Of a DNA stretch of 64,000 nt, positions 18,069-26,404 are shown piece by piece. The notes beneath the pieces are model-generated. The model had not been told where the DNA came from. It did not search any database and saw only the letters and a program-made list of their open reading frames with translations. Source of the stretch: Pseudomonas reidholzensis (GTDB lineage Bacteria; Pseudomonadota; Gammaproteobacteria; Pseudomonadales; Pseudomonadaceae); contig NZ_UNOZ01000037.1 in NCBI RefSeq assembly GCF_900536025.1, forward strand, positions 156,068 to 220,067. Direction: 5' to 3'. How positions within the stretch are numbered: the stretch's first letter is position 1; every line of letters starts with the position of its first letter. The position numbers and the translations under genes were made by a program.

Positions 18069-19283
18069 TCAGCTGCGAGCGTCGCGGTCGCGCACGCCCA
18101 GCAGGTACAGCACGCCATCCAGCCCCAAGGTCGAGATCGCCTGCTTGGCCGACTGGCGAACCAACGGCTTGGCCCGGAACGCCACACCCAACCCGGCCAA
18201 CGACAACATCGGCAGGTCGTTGGCGCCATCCCCCACGGCGATGGTCTGTGCCAGCTGCAAGCCTTCCTTGTTCGCCAGCTCCTGCAGCAGGTCAGCCTTG
18301 CGCTGGGCATCGACGACCGGTTCGATGGCAACGCCAGTGACCTTGCCGTCGACCACTTCCAGCTCGTTGGCAAACACGTAGTCGATACCCAGGCGCGCCT
18401 GTACCTGCTTGGCGAAGTAGGTGAAGCCGCCCGACAGGATCGCGGTCTTGTAACCCAGGCGCTTGAGCTCGGCGAACAGGTTCTCGGCACCTTCGGTCAG
18501 GCGCAGCGAAGCGCCAATCTGGTCCAGCACCGCGACGTCCAGGCCCTTGAGCAGCGCCATGCGCTCCTTGAAGCTGGCGCGGAAGTCGAGCTCGCCGCGC
18601 ATCGCCCGCTCGGTGATCGCCGACACCTGCTCGCCGACACCCGCAGCCTTGGCCAGCTCATCGATGACCTCGGCCTCGATCAGCGTCGAGTCCATGTCGA
18701 ACACCGCCAGACGGCGGTTACGGCGGAACAGGTCGTCTTTCTGGAAGGCGATGTCGACCGCCAGTGCCTCAGACAGCGCGAAGAAGTCGGCGCGCATCGC
18801 CTGGGCGTCGCTCGGCTCTCCCCGTACGGAAATTTCCAGGCAGGCCTTGCCGTGCTCGCTCGGCGCATTCAGCGCGACCCGTGCCGACAGGCGCTCGATG
18901 CGTTCGATGGTCAGGCCGTACTGGCTGATCACTGCACTGACCCGCTGCAACTGCTCGGGGGTGACCTTGCGGCTCAACAGCGTCACGATTTGACGCGCTT
19001 CGCCCTGACTGTCGGCCCACTGCTGGTAATCGGCTTCGGAGATCGGCGTGTAACGCGCCTGCAGGTTCAGTTCGTGAGCCTTGGCCTGCACGCTCTGCAG
19101 CAGCTGGGTGGCCACTTCGTTGTCTGGAATATCGACCAGAATGCCGAACGACAAGGTGCCGTGCATCACCGCCAGGCCGATGTCGAGGATGTTCACACCG
19201 CCCTGGAGCAGGACGCCGGTGATGGCCGCAGTGAGACCGGGACGGTCCTCACCGGTGATGTTGATCAGGACGATTTCGCGCAA
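18069..19283 (-). CDS. serB: Phosphoserine phosphatase SerB (ACT-HAD), TTG start
   Basis: Last step of serine synthesis. The 404-residue protein has two ACT-like regulatory repeats (about 1-80 and 95-175) before a HAD phosphatase domain with the nucleophile motif FDMDSTLIE (D196, D198), SGGFTYF and GDGANDLPML. The start is TTG at 19283 with GGAG eight bases upstream; the first residues MREIVLINITG match other Pseudomonas SerB. It is divergent from the AhpA/YtjB-like gene, the same pairing as serB-ytjB in E. coli. Confidence 0.96.
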   Translation of the reverse strand: MREIVLINITGEDRPGLTAAITGVLLQGGVNILDIGLAVMHGTLSFGILVDIPDNEVATQLLQSVQAKAHELNLQARYTPISEADYQQWADSQGEARQIVTLLSRKVTPEQLQRVSAVISQYGLTIERIERLSARVALNAPSEHGKACLEISVRGEPSDAQAMRADFFALSEALAVDIAFQKDDLFRRNRRLAVFDMDSTLIEAEVIDELAKAAGVGEQVSAITERAMRGELDFRASFKERMALLKGLDVAVLDQIGASLRLTEGAENLFAELKRLGYKTAILSGGFTYFAKQVQARLGIDYVFANELEVVDGKVTGVAIEPVVDAQRKADLLQELANKEGLQLAQTIAVGDGANDLPMLSLAGLGVAFRAKPLVRQSAKQAISTLGLDGVLYLLGVRDRDARS

Positions 19284-19418
19284 GACCGGGCTCCGATTTC
19301 GATGAAAAATGCGTATTCTACCGACTTTCAGTGACTATCGGGCGCCGCTTACACTTTGCCGACAAATGCCGGGTCGCTATACTGCGCAGCACTTTCTCGC
19401 CATAAAGAGCCGCGCTCT

Positions 19419-20882
19419 GTGAACCGGCCCACGCCAGTCAAATCCGATAATTTCTTCCTGATGCTCTTCCATGCCCTGCGCCAGCGTCGCGTACCCCTGG
19501 CATTGCGCATCGCCAGCACCAACATTTTCCTGGTGGCCATGGCGCTGGTGATCTACGCCTGCGTGATGGGGTTGCAGTTCAAGCAGGCCATGCACGAGCA
19601 GGCGGACGCCTTGGGCCAGAGTCTGACCATCCAGACCGCGACCTCGGCCACCGAACTGCTGGTGTCCAACGACATCCTCAGCCTCAATGTGCTGCTCGGC
19701 AACCTGGTGAAGAACCCGTTGGTGGCCCATGCGGCGATCTACAGTGTCGACAACCGGATCCTCGCCGAGGCCGGCCAGCGCCCGAAAAACAGCCTGTTGG
19801 GCGAAGCCGAAGGCCTCTACCAGACCAAGATCACCTTCCAGGACGTGACCGCCGGGCAACTGCGCATCAGCCTGGACATGAGCCAGTTCCAGCAGCCCAT
19901 GCTGATCAGCCTGCAAAGCATGGGCATCCTCGCCGCGATCCTGCTGGTGCTGGCCTTGACCCTCAGCCTGCGCCTGGGCCGCTATATCTCTACGCCTCTG
20001 CTGCAACTGCGGGTCTGGCTGCGTGATCCGCACCCGTACACCCCAGGCATCGACCGCCAGGACGAAATCGGCGACCTCGCCCGCCAGCTGCACGCGCGCC
20101 TGGCGCCACCGCCGCCGCCTGAGCCCGAGGAAGAAGAAGAGGACTACGAAGACGGCTTCGATGACGTGCACGACGCACCGCTCGCCGCCAAGGCTGCGCC
20201 ACGGGCCAAGGTCGTCGCGCAACAGGACGACGAGGACGATGATGCCTTCGCCGGGCTGATGGACAGCGAAGAAACCACCGCCAAGCCCGCCCCAGCGACC
20301 TCCAACGAGCCGCAGTACAGCGCGGTCCTGGCCGTTCAGCTGGGCTCGCAGGAGCAACTGCGGCGCCTGCCGCGCACGCGCCTGACCGAGCTGCTGGAGC
20401 GCTACCGTGATTGCCTGGAGCAAGCGGCCTCGCTGTACGAGGGCGAGACCTTCACGCTCAACGACGGCAGTACCCTGCTGCTGTTCCACAGCCGCGACAG
20501 TGGTGAGGACTACCTGACCAACGCCATCTGCTGCGGCGAGCTGTTGCGCGCCTTGGGCCATGCCCTGCAGATCGAGGTGGCCGACAGCGGCATCACCCTG
20601 CAACTGCAACTGGGCCTGACCCTGGGGGACGACCTGCAAGGGTTGGAACAGGTCGACCTGCTGATGGCCGAGAAGGCCCAGGATGCCCTGGCGCTGTCAC
20701 AGCACAGCCGCAACCTGCTGCTGGTCGAGCGGCAGATCACCGACGATGCGCTGGTGCGCCAGCGTGCGCGCATTCGGCCGATTGCCAGCCCTGAAGGCGC
20801 GTGCTGCGTGGAGCGCTTGATGGAGCCTTATCCGTCGATGCTGGAGCGGCAGTTGGCGCGGATGCACGAGCGCCGGGCCTGA
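19419..20882 (+). CDS. AhpA/YtjB-family inner-membrane protein (GTG start)
   Basis: A 487-residue protein divergent from serB, the place of E. coli ytjB (smp). It has a transmembrane helix near 33-52, a small periplasmic sensor-like region, a second helix near 165-184 and a HAMP-like segment to about 228. A Pro- and Glu/Asp-rich stretch (about 229-285) and a cytoplasmic C-terminal domain with weak resemblance to nucleotide-cyclase-type folds follow. The GTG at 19419 has AAAGAG upstream and gives a short basic N-terminus; the longer frame adds 21 residues. Function in Pseudomonas unknown. Confidence 0.78.
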   Translation: MNRPTPVKSDNFFLMLFHALRQRRVPLALRIASTNIFLVAMALVIYACVMGLQFKQAMHEQADALGQSLTIQTATSATELLVSNDILSLNVLLGNLVKNPLVAHAAIYSVDNRILAEAGQRPKNSLLGEAEGLYQTKITFQDVTAGQLRISLDMSQFQQPMLISLQSMGILAAILLVLALTLSLRLGRYISTPLLQLRVWLRDPHPYTPGIDRQDEIGDLARQLHARLAPPPPPEPEEEEEDYEDGFDDVHDAPLAAKAAPRAKVVAQQDDEDDDAFAGLMDSEETTAKPAPATSNEPQYSAVLAVQLGSQEQLRRLPRTRLTELLERYRDCLEQAASLYEGETFTLNDGSTLLLFHSRDSGEDYLTNAICCGELLRALGHALQIEVADSGITLQLQLGLTLGDDLQGLEQVDLLMAEKAQDALALSQHSRNLLLVERQITDDALVRQRARIRPIASPEGACCVERLMEPYPSMLERQLARMHERRA

Positions 20883-20920
20883 CACAGCCTTGAGTGCCCC
20901 CGGCACTCTTCAGCAGCCAC

Positions 20921-20950
20921 AAAAAAGCCCGCATCGCTGCGGGCTTTTTT
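20921..20950 (+). terminator. Rho-independent terminator after AhpA-like gene
   Basis: Stem AAAAAAGCCCGC / GCGGGCTTTTTT with an ATCGCT loop; the T tract fits the plus strand and the A tract makes it usable from the other side. Confidence 0.92.
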
Positions 20951-21017
20951 GTTCTTCCGCATGCGCTTGCGCTTGCCGATTGGGGGCTTATCCGTTCGAT
21001 GTAGCGGCGCTTATGGC

Positions 21018-21663
21018 CCCTTCCGCCCTTACGGCGGGTCACTTTTTTTCTTGGAAAAAAGTAACCAAAAACCGCCGGCTCCCACATACGGCCCTCCGCT
21101 GCGCTACGGGTTCCCTCACTCCGGTCTTGCTCCCGCGTGGACCGGGCTGTACGGGCCTTCCTGGCCCGCAGCCCTTGCCGGCCTTCCTGGCCGTCACCCC
21201 GCTCCGCAAGACCTCCGTTCGGCCTCCTGAGGTCGCCAAGTTACGGGCGGCGTCTGGGCTGGCGTTATCTTCGATAGTGGCAATGGTGGAGGAAGCTTGG
21301 CCTCTTCGCGGGTAAACCCGCTCCCACAGGGACCGCGGTGGCCTTACGGTCAGCAGAGAACCTGTGGGAGCGGGTTTACCCGCGAAGAGGCCGGAACTGC
21401 CAATGCAAATTCTGGCGCTGACGCGCCATACCGCCCTTATAAACAAGCGAGAGCGAAGCGATTCGCCAGCCGTTGCCCTGGCCTTTGATCTGGCTTGTGA
21501 TCTTGATCTACTGCGACTTCAGGAGGCCGAACGGAGGTCCTCGCGGGAGCAAGACCGGAGTGAGGGAACCCGTAGCGCAGCGAAGGGCCGGATGTAGGAG
21601 CAAGCGGTTTTTGGTTACTTTTTTCCAAGAAAAAAAGTGACCCGCCGTAAGGGCGGAAGGGGC
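21018..21663. repeat. Long imperfect inverted repeat with central REP pair
   Basis: The left arm (21018-21240) and right arm (about 21509-21663) are reverse complements over three blocks. The outer block holds CTTCCGCCCTTACGGCGGGT and a TTTCTTGGAAAAAAGTAACC stretch. The middle block holds GTTCCCTCACTCCGGTCTTG. The inner block is GACCTCCGTTCGGCCTCCTG. The left arm has about 70 extra bases (near 21138-21208) that the right arm lacks. A REP pair sits in the loop. Similar intergenic sequence is common in Pseudomonas genomes (general knowledge). Confidence 0.85.
21298..21392. repeat. Inverted REP pair
   Basis: Two nearly perfect oppositely oriented units, 21298-21332 and 21359-21392, containing GGCCTCTTCGCGGGTAAACC and its complement, separated by about 26 bases. 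This is the classic P. putida REP doublet. Confidence 0.92.
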
Positions 21664-21748
21664 CAGCAGCAGCCCCCCATCAACCGGATAAGCTCGCTAA
21701 TCGAAACGCGCCACCAGCGGCTGAAGAACCTTTATTGTGTCTGGAGGC

Positions 21749-22462
21749 TCAGAACCTGAACACTTCCATATCGGTACGGATCGGCGAAGCCATCGGGATC
21801 TTCGACTTCTCCGGCGCCTTCTTCACCTGAACCGGCGCAGCCGGCTTTTTCGGTGCCTCTTCAGCCAGCGCAGGCTGGTTGGCCAGCGGCTTGACCGCGC
21901 TGCTCAACTGCTCTGCCAGCTTCTGCAGCAACTGCCCCTGCGCCTGCACCTGGGCAGACTCGCTGCCTTCATGCTGCTGCTCGAGGTGCACGATACGGTT
22001 GTCACGCACGTTGCCGCGGCGATCGAGCAGGCGCCACTGGGCGTCAAGGATCGCCGGCTGGTTCTTGCCGGAATCAAGCCGGGTGATCGACAGCAGCACC
22101 TGCACGTCGGGGGCAAAGCCGCTGCTGGCCGGGGCCAGGACAACACGCTGGCTGTCCAGGCGCCAGGCGAGCTGACGCACCAGCAGCTGGTCGATATCCG
22201 ACGAAAGGCTGCCGGCCCAACGACCGTTGATCGCCGACGTCAGGCTGCCATCAGCCTGACGCTGCAGGAACGTTTCGCGCTGCAGGTAGTCGGCAACCGA
22301 TACCGGGCCGAGCACCACAGCCATGCCCGCGCTCTGCGAAGGCTGGCCAGGATCACCGCTGTCCAGCTGATACAGGGCAACCGGCTGGTGCATGCTGCAC
22401 CCGCTCAGGCCCAGCAAGCCAGTCATCAACAGCGCAAATGGAAGGCGCAGAAGTTTCATCAT
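21749..22462 (-). CDS. PqiC/ABC-transport-auxiliary-like lipoprotein
   Basis: A 237-residue outer-membrane lipoprotein candidate. It has a signal peptide with lipobox LSGC (C22), then an ABC-type auxiliary/PqiC-like beta domain (YQLDSGDPGQ, VVLGPVSVADYL, QRETFLQR) and a Pro/Lys/Ala-rich tail. PqiC-type proteins usually work with MCE-domain lipid transport proteins, but no MCE genes are near, so the partner is unknown. ATG at 22462 (MMKLLRLP) was chosen for its signal peptide; 22459 is an alternative. It follows parC after 171 bases and has no close downstream gene. Confidence 0.75.
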   Translation of the reverse strand: MMKLLRLPFALLMTGLLGLSGCSMHQPVALYQLDSGDPGQPSQSAGMAVVLGPVSVADYLQRETFLQRQADGSLTSAINGRWAGSLSSDIDQLLVRQLAWRLDSQRVVLAPASSGFAPDVQVLLSITRLDSGKNQPAILDAQWRLLDRRGNVRDNRIVHLEQQHEGSESAQVQAQGQLLQKLAEQLSSAVKPLANQPALAEEAPKKPAAPVQVKKAPEKSKIPMASPIRTDMEVFRF

Positions 22463-22633
22463 CCCATCCAGGCGGCCGCCACTCGGCACACCGCAGTGAT
22501 ACATATGTAGAGTCTTCTGGGCGCTCAGCCACGCTGGCGCCACAGGGGCACTATCATCCGCGAAATAGCCGTCCGACTCCAGTGTTTCCGCCGGTAACAG
22601 CGCTGAAATTGCCGTTTCAGACGATTCGCGCGG

Positions 22634-24892
22634 TCAGTTCGGGGGCTCCACCAGCAGCCCGTCAACCCGCTGGAAGCCGCGTGGCAGCTTGCTGCCGCGT
22701 CGGCCGCGCTCACCCTTGTAGTGCTCCAGATCGTCGGGTTTCAAAGACAGGGTACGCTTGCCTGCCTGCAATACAAGGGTCGAGCCCTCGCTGATCACGG
22801 CCAGGTCGGTAACATACTCTTCACGGCTGGCGACTCGCTCACCCGGCACGCCGATGATCTTGTTGCCCTTGCCCTTGCCCAGCTGTGGCAGGTCGGCGAC
22901 CTTGAACACCAGCAACCGGCCTTCGGTGGTGACCGCCGCCAGCCAGTCCTGCTCGCGATTGGCCACTGGCCGCGGGGTAATCACCTTGGCGCCGTTGGGC
23001 AGGCTGAGCAGGCCCTTGCCGGCCTTGTTCTTGGCCTGCAGGTCTTCGCCCTTGACCACGAAGCCGTAACCGGCGTCCGAGGCCACCACGTACAGGGCAT
23101 CGTCCTCGGGCAGCAGCACGCACTCGAAGGTGGCGCCCGGTGGCGGGGTCAGGCGGCCGGTCAGCGGCTCGCCCTGGCCACGCGCCGAAGGCAGCGTGTG
23201 GGCCGCCACCGAATAGCTGCGGCCCGTCGAGTCGATGAGCACGGCAAACTGGTTGGAACGCCCGGTTGCGGCGGTCTTGAAACCATCGCCGGCCTTGTAG
23301 GAAAGGCCCGTGGCGTCGATATCGTGGCCTTTGGCGCAACGTACCCAGCCTTTCTCCGAGAGCACCACGGTGACCGGCTCGGTCGGCATCAGCTCGTTTT
23401 CCGAGAGCGCCTTGGCTTCAGTGCGCTCGACGATCGGCGAGCGGCGGGCGTCGCCGTAGGTTTCGGCGTCCTTGATCAATTCGCTACGGACCAGCTTGCG
23501 CAGCTTGGCGTCGCTGCCGAGCAGGGCCTGCAGCTTGGCCTGCTCCTTGAGCAGCTCGTCCTGCTCGCCGCGGATCTTCATCTCTTCCAGGCGCGCCAGC
23601 TGACGCAGGCGGGTCTCGAGGATGTATTCGGCCTGGATCTCGGTCAGCTCGAAGCGGGCGATCAGCGCCTGCTTGGGGTGCTCCTCGGTGCGGATGATGT
23701 GGATCACTTCATCCAGGTTGAGGAACGCGGTGAGCAAACCGTCCAACAGGTGCAGGCGCCGCTCGACCTTGTCCAGGCGGTGCTGCAGGCGGCGACGGAC
23801 GGTACCGATACGGAACTGCAGCCACTCCTGGAGCAAGGCCCGCAGGTTTTTCAGCTGCGGCCGGCCGTCGAGGCCGATGATATTGACGTTGACCCGGTAG
23901 CTGCTCTCCAGGTCGGTGGTAGCAAACAGGTGCTGCATCAGCTCATCGGCGTCGATCCGGTTGGAGCGCGGGATGATGACGATGCGGCAGGGGTTCTCGT
24001 GGTCCGACTCGTCACGCAGGTCGGCGACCATCGGCAGCTTCTTGGCCTGCATCTGTGCGGCGATCTGCTCGAGCACCTTGGCCCCGGACACCTGGTGCGG
24101 CAGCGCGGTGACGACGATATCGCCGTCCTCGACACGGTACACGGCGCGCATGCGGATCGAGCCCTTGCCGCTCTCGTACATCTTCAGGATGTCGGCGCGG
24201 GGGGTGATGATCTCGGCTTCGGTCGGGTAATCCGGGCCCTGGATATGCTCGCACAGCTGCTCGAGGGTGGCCTTGGGCTCATCCAGCAGGCGCACGCAGG
24301 CACTGGCCACTTCGCGCAGGTTGTGCGGCGGCACGTCGGTGGCCATGCCCACGGCGATCCCGGTGGTGCCGTTGAGCAGGATGTTCGGCAGGCGCGCCGG
24401 CAGTACGGCCGGTTCCTGCAGGGTGCCGTCGAAGTTCGGCACCCAGTCGACGGTGCCCTGGCCGACTTCAGTGAGCAGGACTTCGGAGTAACGCGACAGG
24501 CGCGCCTCGGTGTAGCGCATGGCCGCGAAGGACTTCGGATCGTCCGGCGCACCCCAGTTGCCCTGGCCGTCGACCAGCGTATAGCGGTAGCTGAACGGCT
24601 GGGCCATCAGCACCATGGCTTCGTAGCAGGCGGAGTCGCCGTGCGGGTGGAACTTGCCGAGCACGTCGCCGACGGTACGCGCCGACTTCTTGTGCTTGGA
24701 ATCGGCATCCAGGCCCAACTCGCTCATGGCATAGATGATGCGCCGCTGGACCGGCTTGAGGCCGTCGCCGATGTGCGGCAGGGCGCGGTCCATGATCACG
24801 TACATGGAGTAGTTGAGGTAGGCCTGTTCGGTGAAGTCAGCCAGGGAGCGGCGTTCGACGCCGTCGAGACTGAGTTCCAGTGAGTCGCTCAT
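22634..24892 (-). CDS. parC: DNA topoisomerase IV subunit A ParC
   Basis: Breakage-reunion subunit of topoisomerase IV, which decatenates daughter chromosomes. The 752-residue length is normal. Catalytic Tyr is Y127 (AAMRYTEARLS). The quinolone-determining region reads HPHGDSACYEA with S87 and E91, the unmutated residues at the positions linked to resistance in P. aeruginosa. The C-terminal beta-pinwheel domain is present. Begins ten bases after the retropepsin-like gene and so probably shares its transcript. Confidence 0.98.
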   Translation of the reverse strand: MSDSLELSLDGVERRSLADFTEQAYLNYSMYVIMDRALPHIGDGLKPVQRRIIYAMSELGLDADSKHKKSARTVGDVLGKFHPHGDSACYEAMVLMAQPFSYRYTLVDGQGNWGAPDDPKSFAAMRYTEARLSRYSEVLLTEVGQGTVDWVPNFDGTLQEPAVLPARLPNILLNGTTGIAVGMATDVPPHNLREVASACVRLLDEPKATLEQLCEHIQGPDYPTEAEIITPRADILKMYESGKGSIRMRAVYRVEDGDIVVTALPHQVSGAKVLEQIAAQMQAKKLPMVADLRDESDHENPCRIVIIPRSNRIDADELMQHLFATTDLESSYRVNVNIIGLDGRPQLKNLRALLQEWLQFRIGTVRRRLQHRLDKVERRLHLLDGLLTAFLNLDEVIHIIRTEEHPKQALIARFELTEIQAEYILETRLRQLARLEEMKIRGEQDELLKEQAKLQALLGSDAKLRKLVRSELIKDAETYGDARRSPIVERTEAKALSENELMPTEPVTVVLSEKGWVRCAKGHDIDATGLSYKAGDGFKTAATGRSNQFAVLIDSTGRSYSVAAHTLPSARGQGEPLTGRLTPPPGATFECVLLPEDDALYVVASDAGYGFVVKGEDLQAKNKAGKGLLSLPNGAKVITPRPVANREQDWLAAVTTEGRLLVFKVADLPQLGKGKGNKIIGVPGERVASREEYVTDLAVISEGSTLVLQAGKRTLSLKPDDLEHYKGERGRRGSKLPRGFQRVDGLLVEPPN

Positions 24893-24902
24893 GCGGGCCT
24901 CG

Positions 24903-25421
24903 TCATTTCAGGTTCTGGCGCAACAGCATGCTGCCGCCGCGCTGGGTAAATTCAAGTTGTTTCAGGGCACTCATGCCCAGCAATACGGTTTCGCCGTCCA
25001 GGCCCGGGACCACCAGCGCGCGCACGTCGCGCAGGCGAATGTCGCCCAGTTGCAGGCTGTCCAGGCGGGTGCGGTAGCCCTCGGTGCGGCCATTGGCGGT
25101 GCTCAGTATCACCGGCGCACCGCGCTGCAGGTTCATGCCATTGGCCAGCGACTCGGGGATCGCCACGTCGGTGGCACCGGTATCGAGCATGAAATGCACC
25201 GTCTGGCCATTGATCGCGCCGTCGGCGACGAAATGGCCCTGGCCGTTGCTCAACAGCCGCACTTCGATAAAGCCTTCGCCCTGGGTGGACTGCGGCTGGG
25301 CATTGGGATTTTGCTGACGGTCCTCCCATTGGCCGAAAAAGCGCGTGGCAAGGAACATCGCCGCCGCCCAGGCGACCACCATCAGTACCCTGCCCGCGCG
25401 CTTGCCGGCCGCCTGACTCAT
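24903..25421 (-). CDS. Membrane-anchored retropepsin-like aspartic protease
   Basis: A 172-residue protein of the TIGR02281-type clan AA aspartic proteases. One transmembrane anchor at about residues 11-29 is followed by a single retropepsin-like domain facing the periplasm, with the catalytic motif MLDTGATDVAIPE (D80) and a later LLGMSAL stretch. Such proteins act as dimers because each chain carries one aspartate (family knowledge). The ATG at 25421 overlaps the esterase gene stop (ATGA). Substrate unknown. The place between parE and parC is notable. Confidence 0.88.
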   Translation of the reverse strand: MSQAAGKRAGRVLMVVAWAAAMFLATRFFGQWEDRQQNPNAQPQSTQGEGFIEVRLLSNGQGHFVADGAINGQTVHFMLDTGATDVAIPESLANGMNLQRGAPVILSTANGRTEGYRTRLDSLQLGDIRLRDVRALVVPGLDGETVLLGMSALKQLEFTQRGGSMLLRQNLK

Positions 25422-26404
25422 GACTTGGCGCTCCAGCCACCGTGCGGGGCGGCGAAGCGCCAGACGATCGGCCGCGACTCGCCATCGGCGCGGTCGCCAT
25501 TGTTGTTGTCCAGGCCGATCCAGGCGCCTTTGCCATCGATGACCAGGCCCTCGGCAAGGCCGAACGGCTGATCATAGCGGCGTGACGGCTGCAAGGCATC
25601 GACCGCGAACGACCAGCAGCGCTCGACCTGGCCGCTGTCGGCGTCACGCCGGCAAATACGGTAGGCGTTGCGCTCCAGGGTGAACAGCTTGCCGTCATAC
25701 CAGGCCAGGTCGGCGAAGTCGCGCGAGCGTGGCTGCGGATTGGGCATCTGTGGCGGCTGCATCTCGACCCCGGCTTCGCTGAGCAGCACGCAGCTGCGCC
25801 CGCAGGTCCACACCGACTGCTGGCGCTGCACCGCGACCAGGCCGCGGCGCTCACGCTCGGCGGCCAGCCACAGGCGGTCGCCCGCCGGGTTGATCGCCAC
25901 GCCTTCGAACAGTGCATTGAAGTGCAGCAGCATGCCACTGGCGCGGGCCTGACGGACCATCACCGGGTCGATCTTCAACCAGTCGGGCTGGCCCTCGAGC
26001 GGCAACTGCAGCACCGCCGCATGGGCCTCGCTGACCAGGTAGAAGTTGCCTGCCTGATCGCAGCTGATACCCTCGAAATCCAGCGCGCCGCCGCGCACGT
26101 GGGCCACTGCCCAATGGCGCGCCTTCAGGCCCCAGGGCAGGCCACTCTCCGGCACCGGCGGTGGCGTGAAGGTCAACGCCTGGGCACGCCAGACGCCGTC
26201 CTGCTGGTCGAGCCGGTAGATGCGATCGTCGTCCCGGTCGGAAACGCCCCACAGGGCGCCGCGGCACCAGGCCAGGCCGGACAGGTTACCGCCGCGCATG
26301 CCGTCGATCGGATGCTCGGCGGTGAGTTTCAGCTCTGGCCAGTTACCGGCAAGGCTCGGCGCCGCAAGCAGCGCCAGCACCGCTGTCAGAAACAGACGGA
26401 TCAA
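25418..26404 (-). CDS. Exported esterase-like-of-phytase family protein (TTG start)
   Basis: A 328-residue secreted protein with a signal peptide (MIRLFLTAVLALLAAPSLA) and a beta-propeller-like body of the 'esterase-like activity of phytase' family (NLSGLAWCRGALWGVSDRDD, DFEGISCD, FEGVAINPAGDRLWLAAERE, GLAEGLVIDGKGAWIGLDNN). The start is TTG at 26404, overlapping the parE stop as TTGA with GAGG seven bases upstream; no in-frame ATG gives the signal peptide. Probably periplasmic; activity unproven. Confidence 0.85.
   Translation of the reverse strand: MIRLFLTAVLALLAAPSLAGNWPELKLTAEHPIDGMRGGNLSGLAWCRGALWGVSDRDDDRIYRLDQQDGVWRAQALTFTPPPVPESGLPWGLKARHWAVAHVRGGALDFEGISCDQAGNFYLVSEAHAAVLQLPLEGQPDWLKIDPVMVRQARASGMLLHFNALFEGVAINPAGDRLWLAAERERRGLVAVQRQQSVWTCGRSCVLLSEAGVEMQPPQMPNPQPRSRDFADLAWYDGKLFTLERNAYRICRRDADSGQVERCWSFAVDALQPSRRYDQPFGLAEGLVIDGKGAWIGLDNNNGDRADGESRPIVWRFAAPHGGWSAKS

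Larger units (their letters stand above)
20883..21748. other. Repeat-rich intergenic island without a credible gene
   Basis: 866 bases between the AhpA-like gene and the PqiC-like lipoprotein gene. It holds a terminator, a long imperfect inverted repeat and a central REP pair. Open frames exist on both strands but they are GC-driven, lack ribosome sites and translate repeat DNA, so no gene is called. Confidence 0.8.

Noticed and set aside
20949..21628. Several 60-140 codon frames in the repeat island
   Set aside because: They translate the inverted repeat and REP DNA, differ between strands and have no ribosome sites or family features.
22643..24892. Possible quinolone-resistance mutation in parC
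   Set aside because: Residues S87 and E91 are the unaltered types, so no resistance change is seen at these positions.
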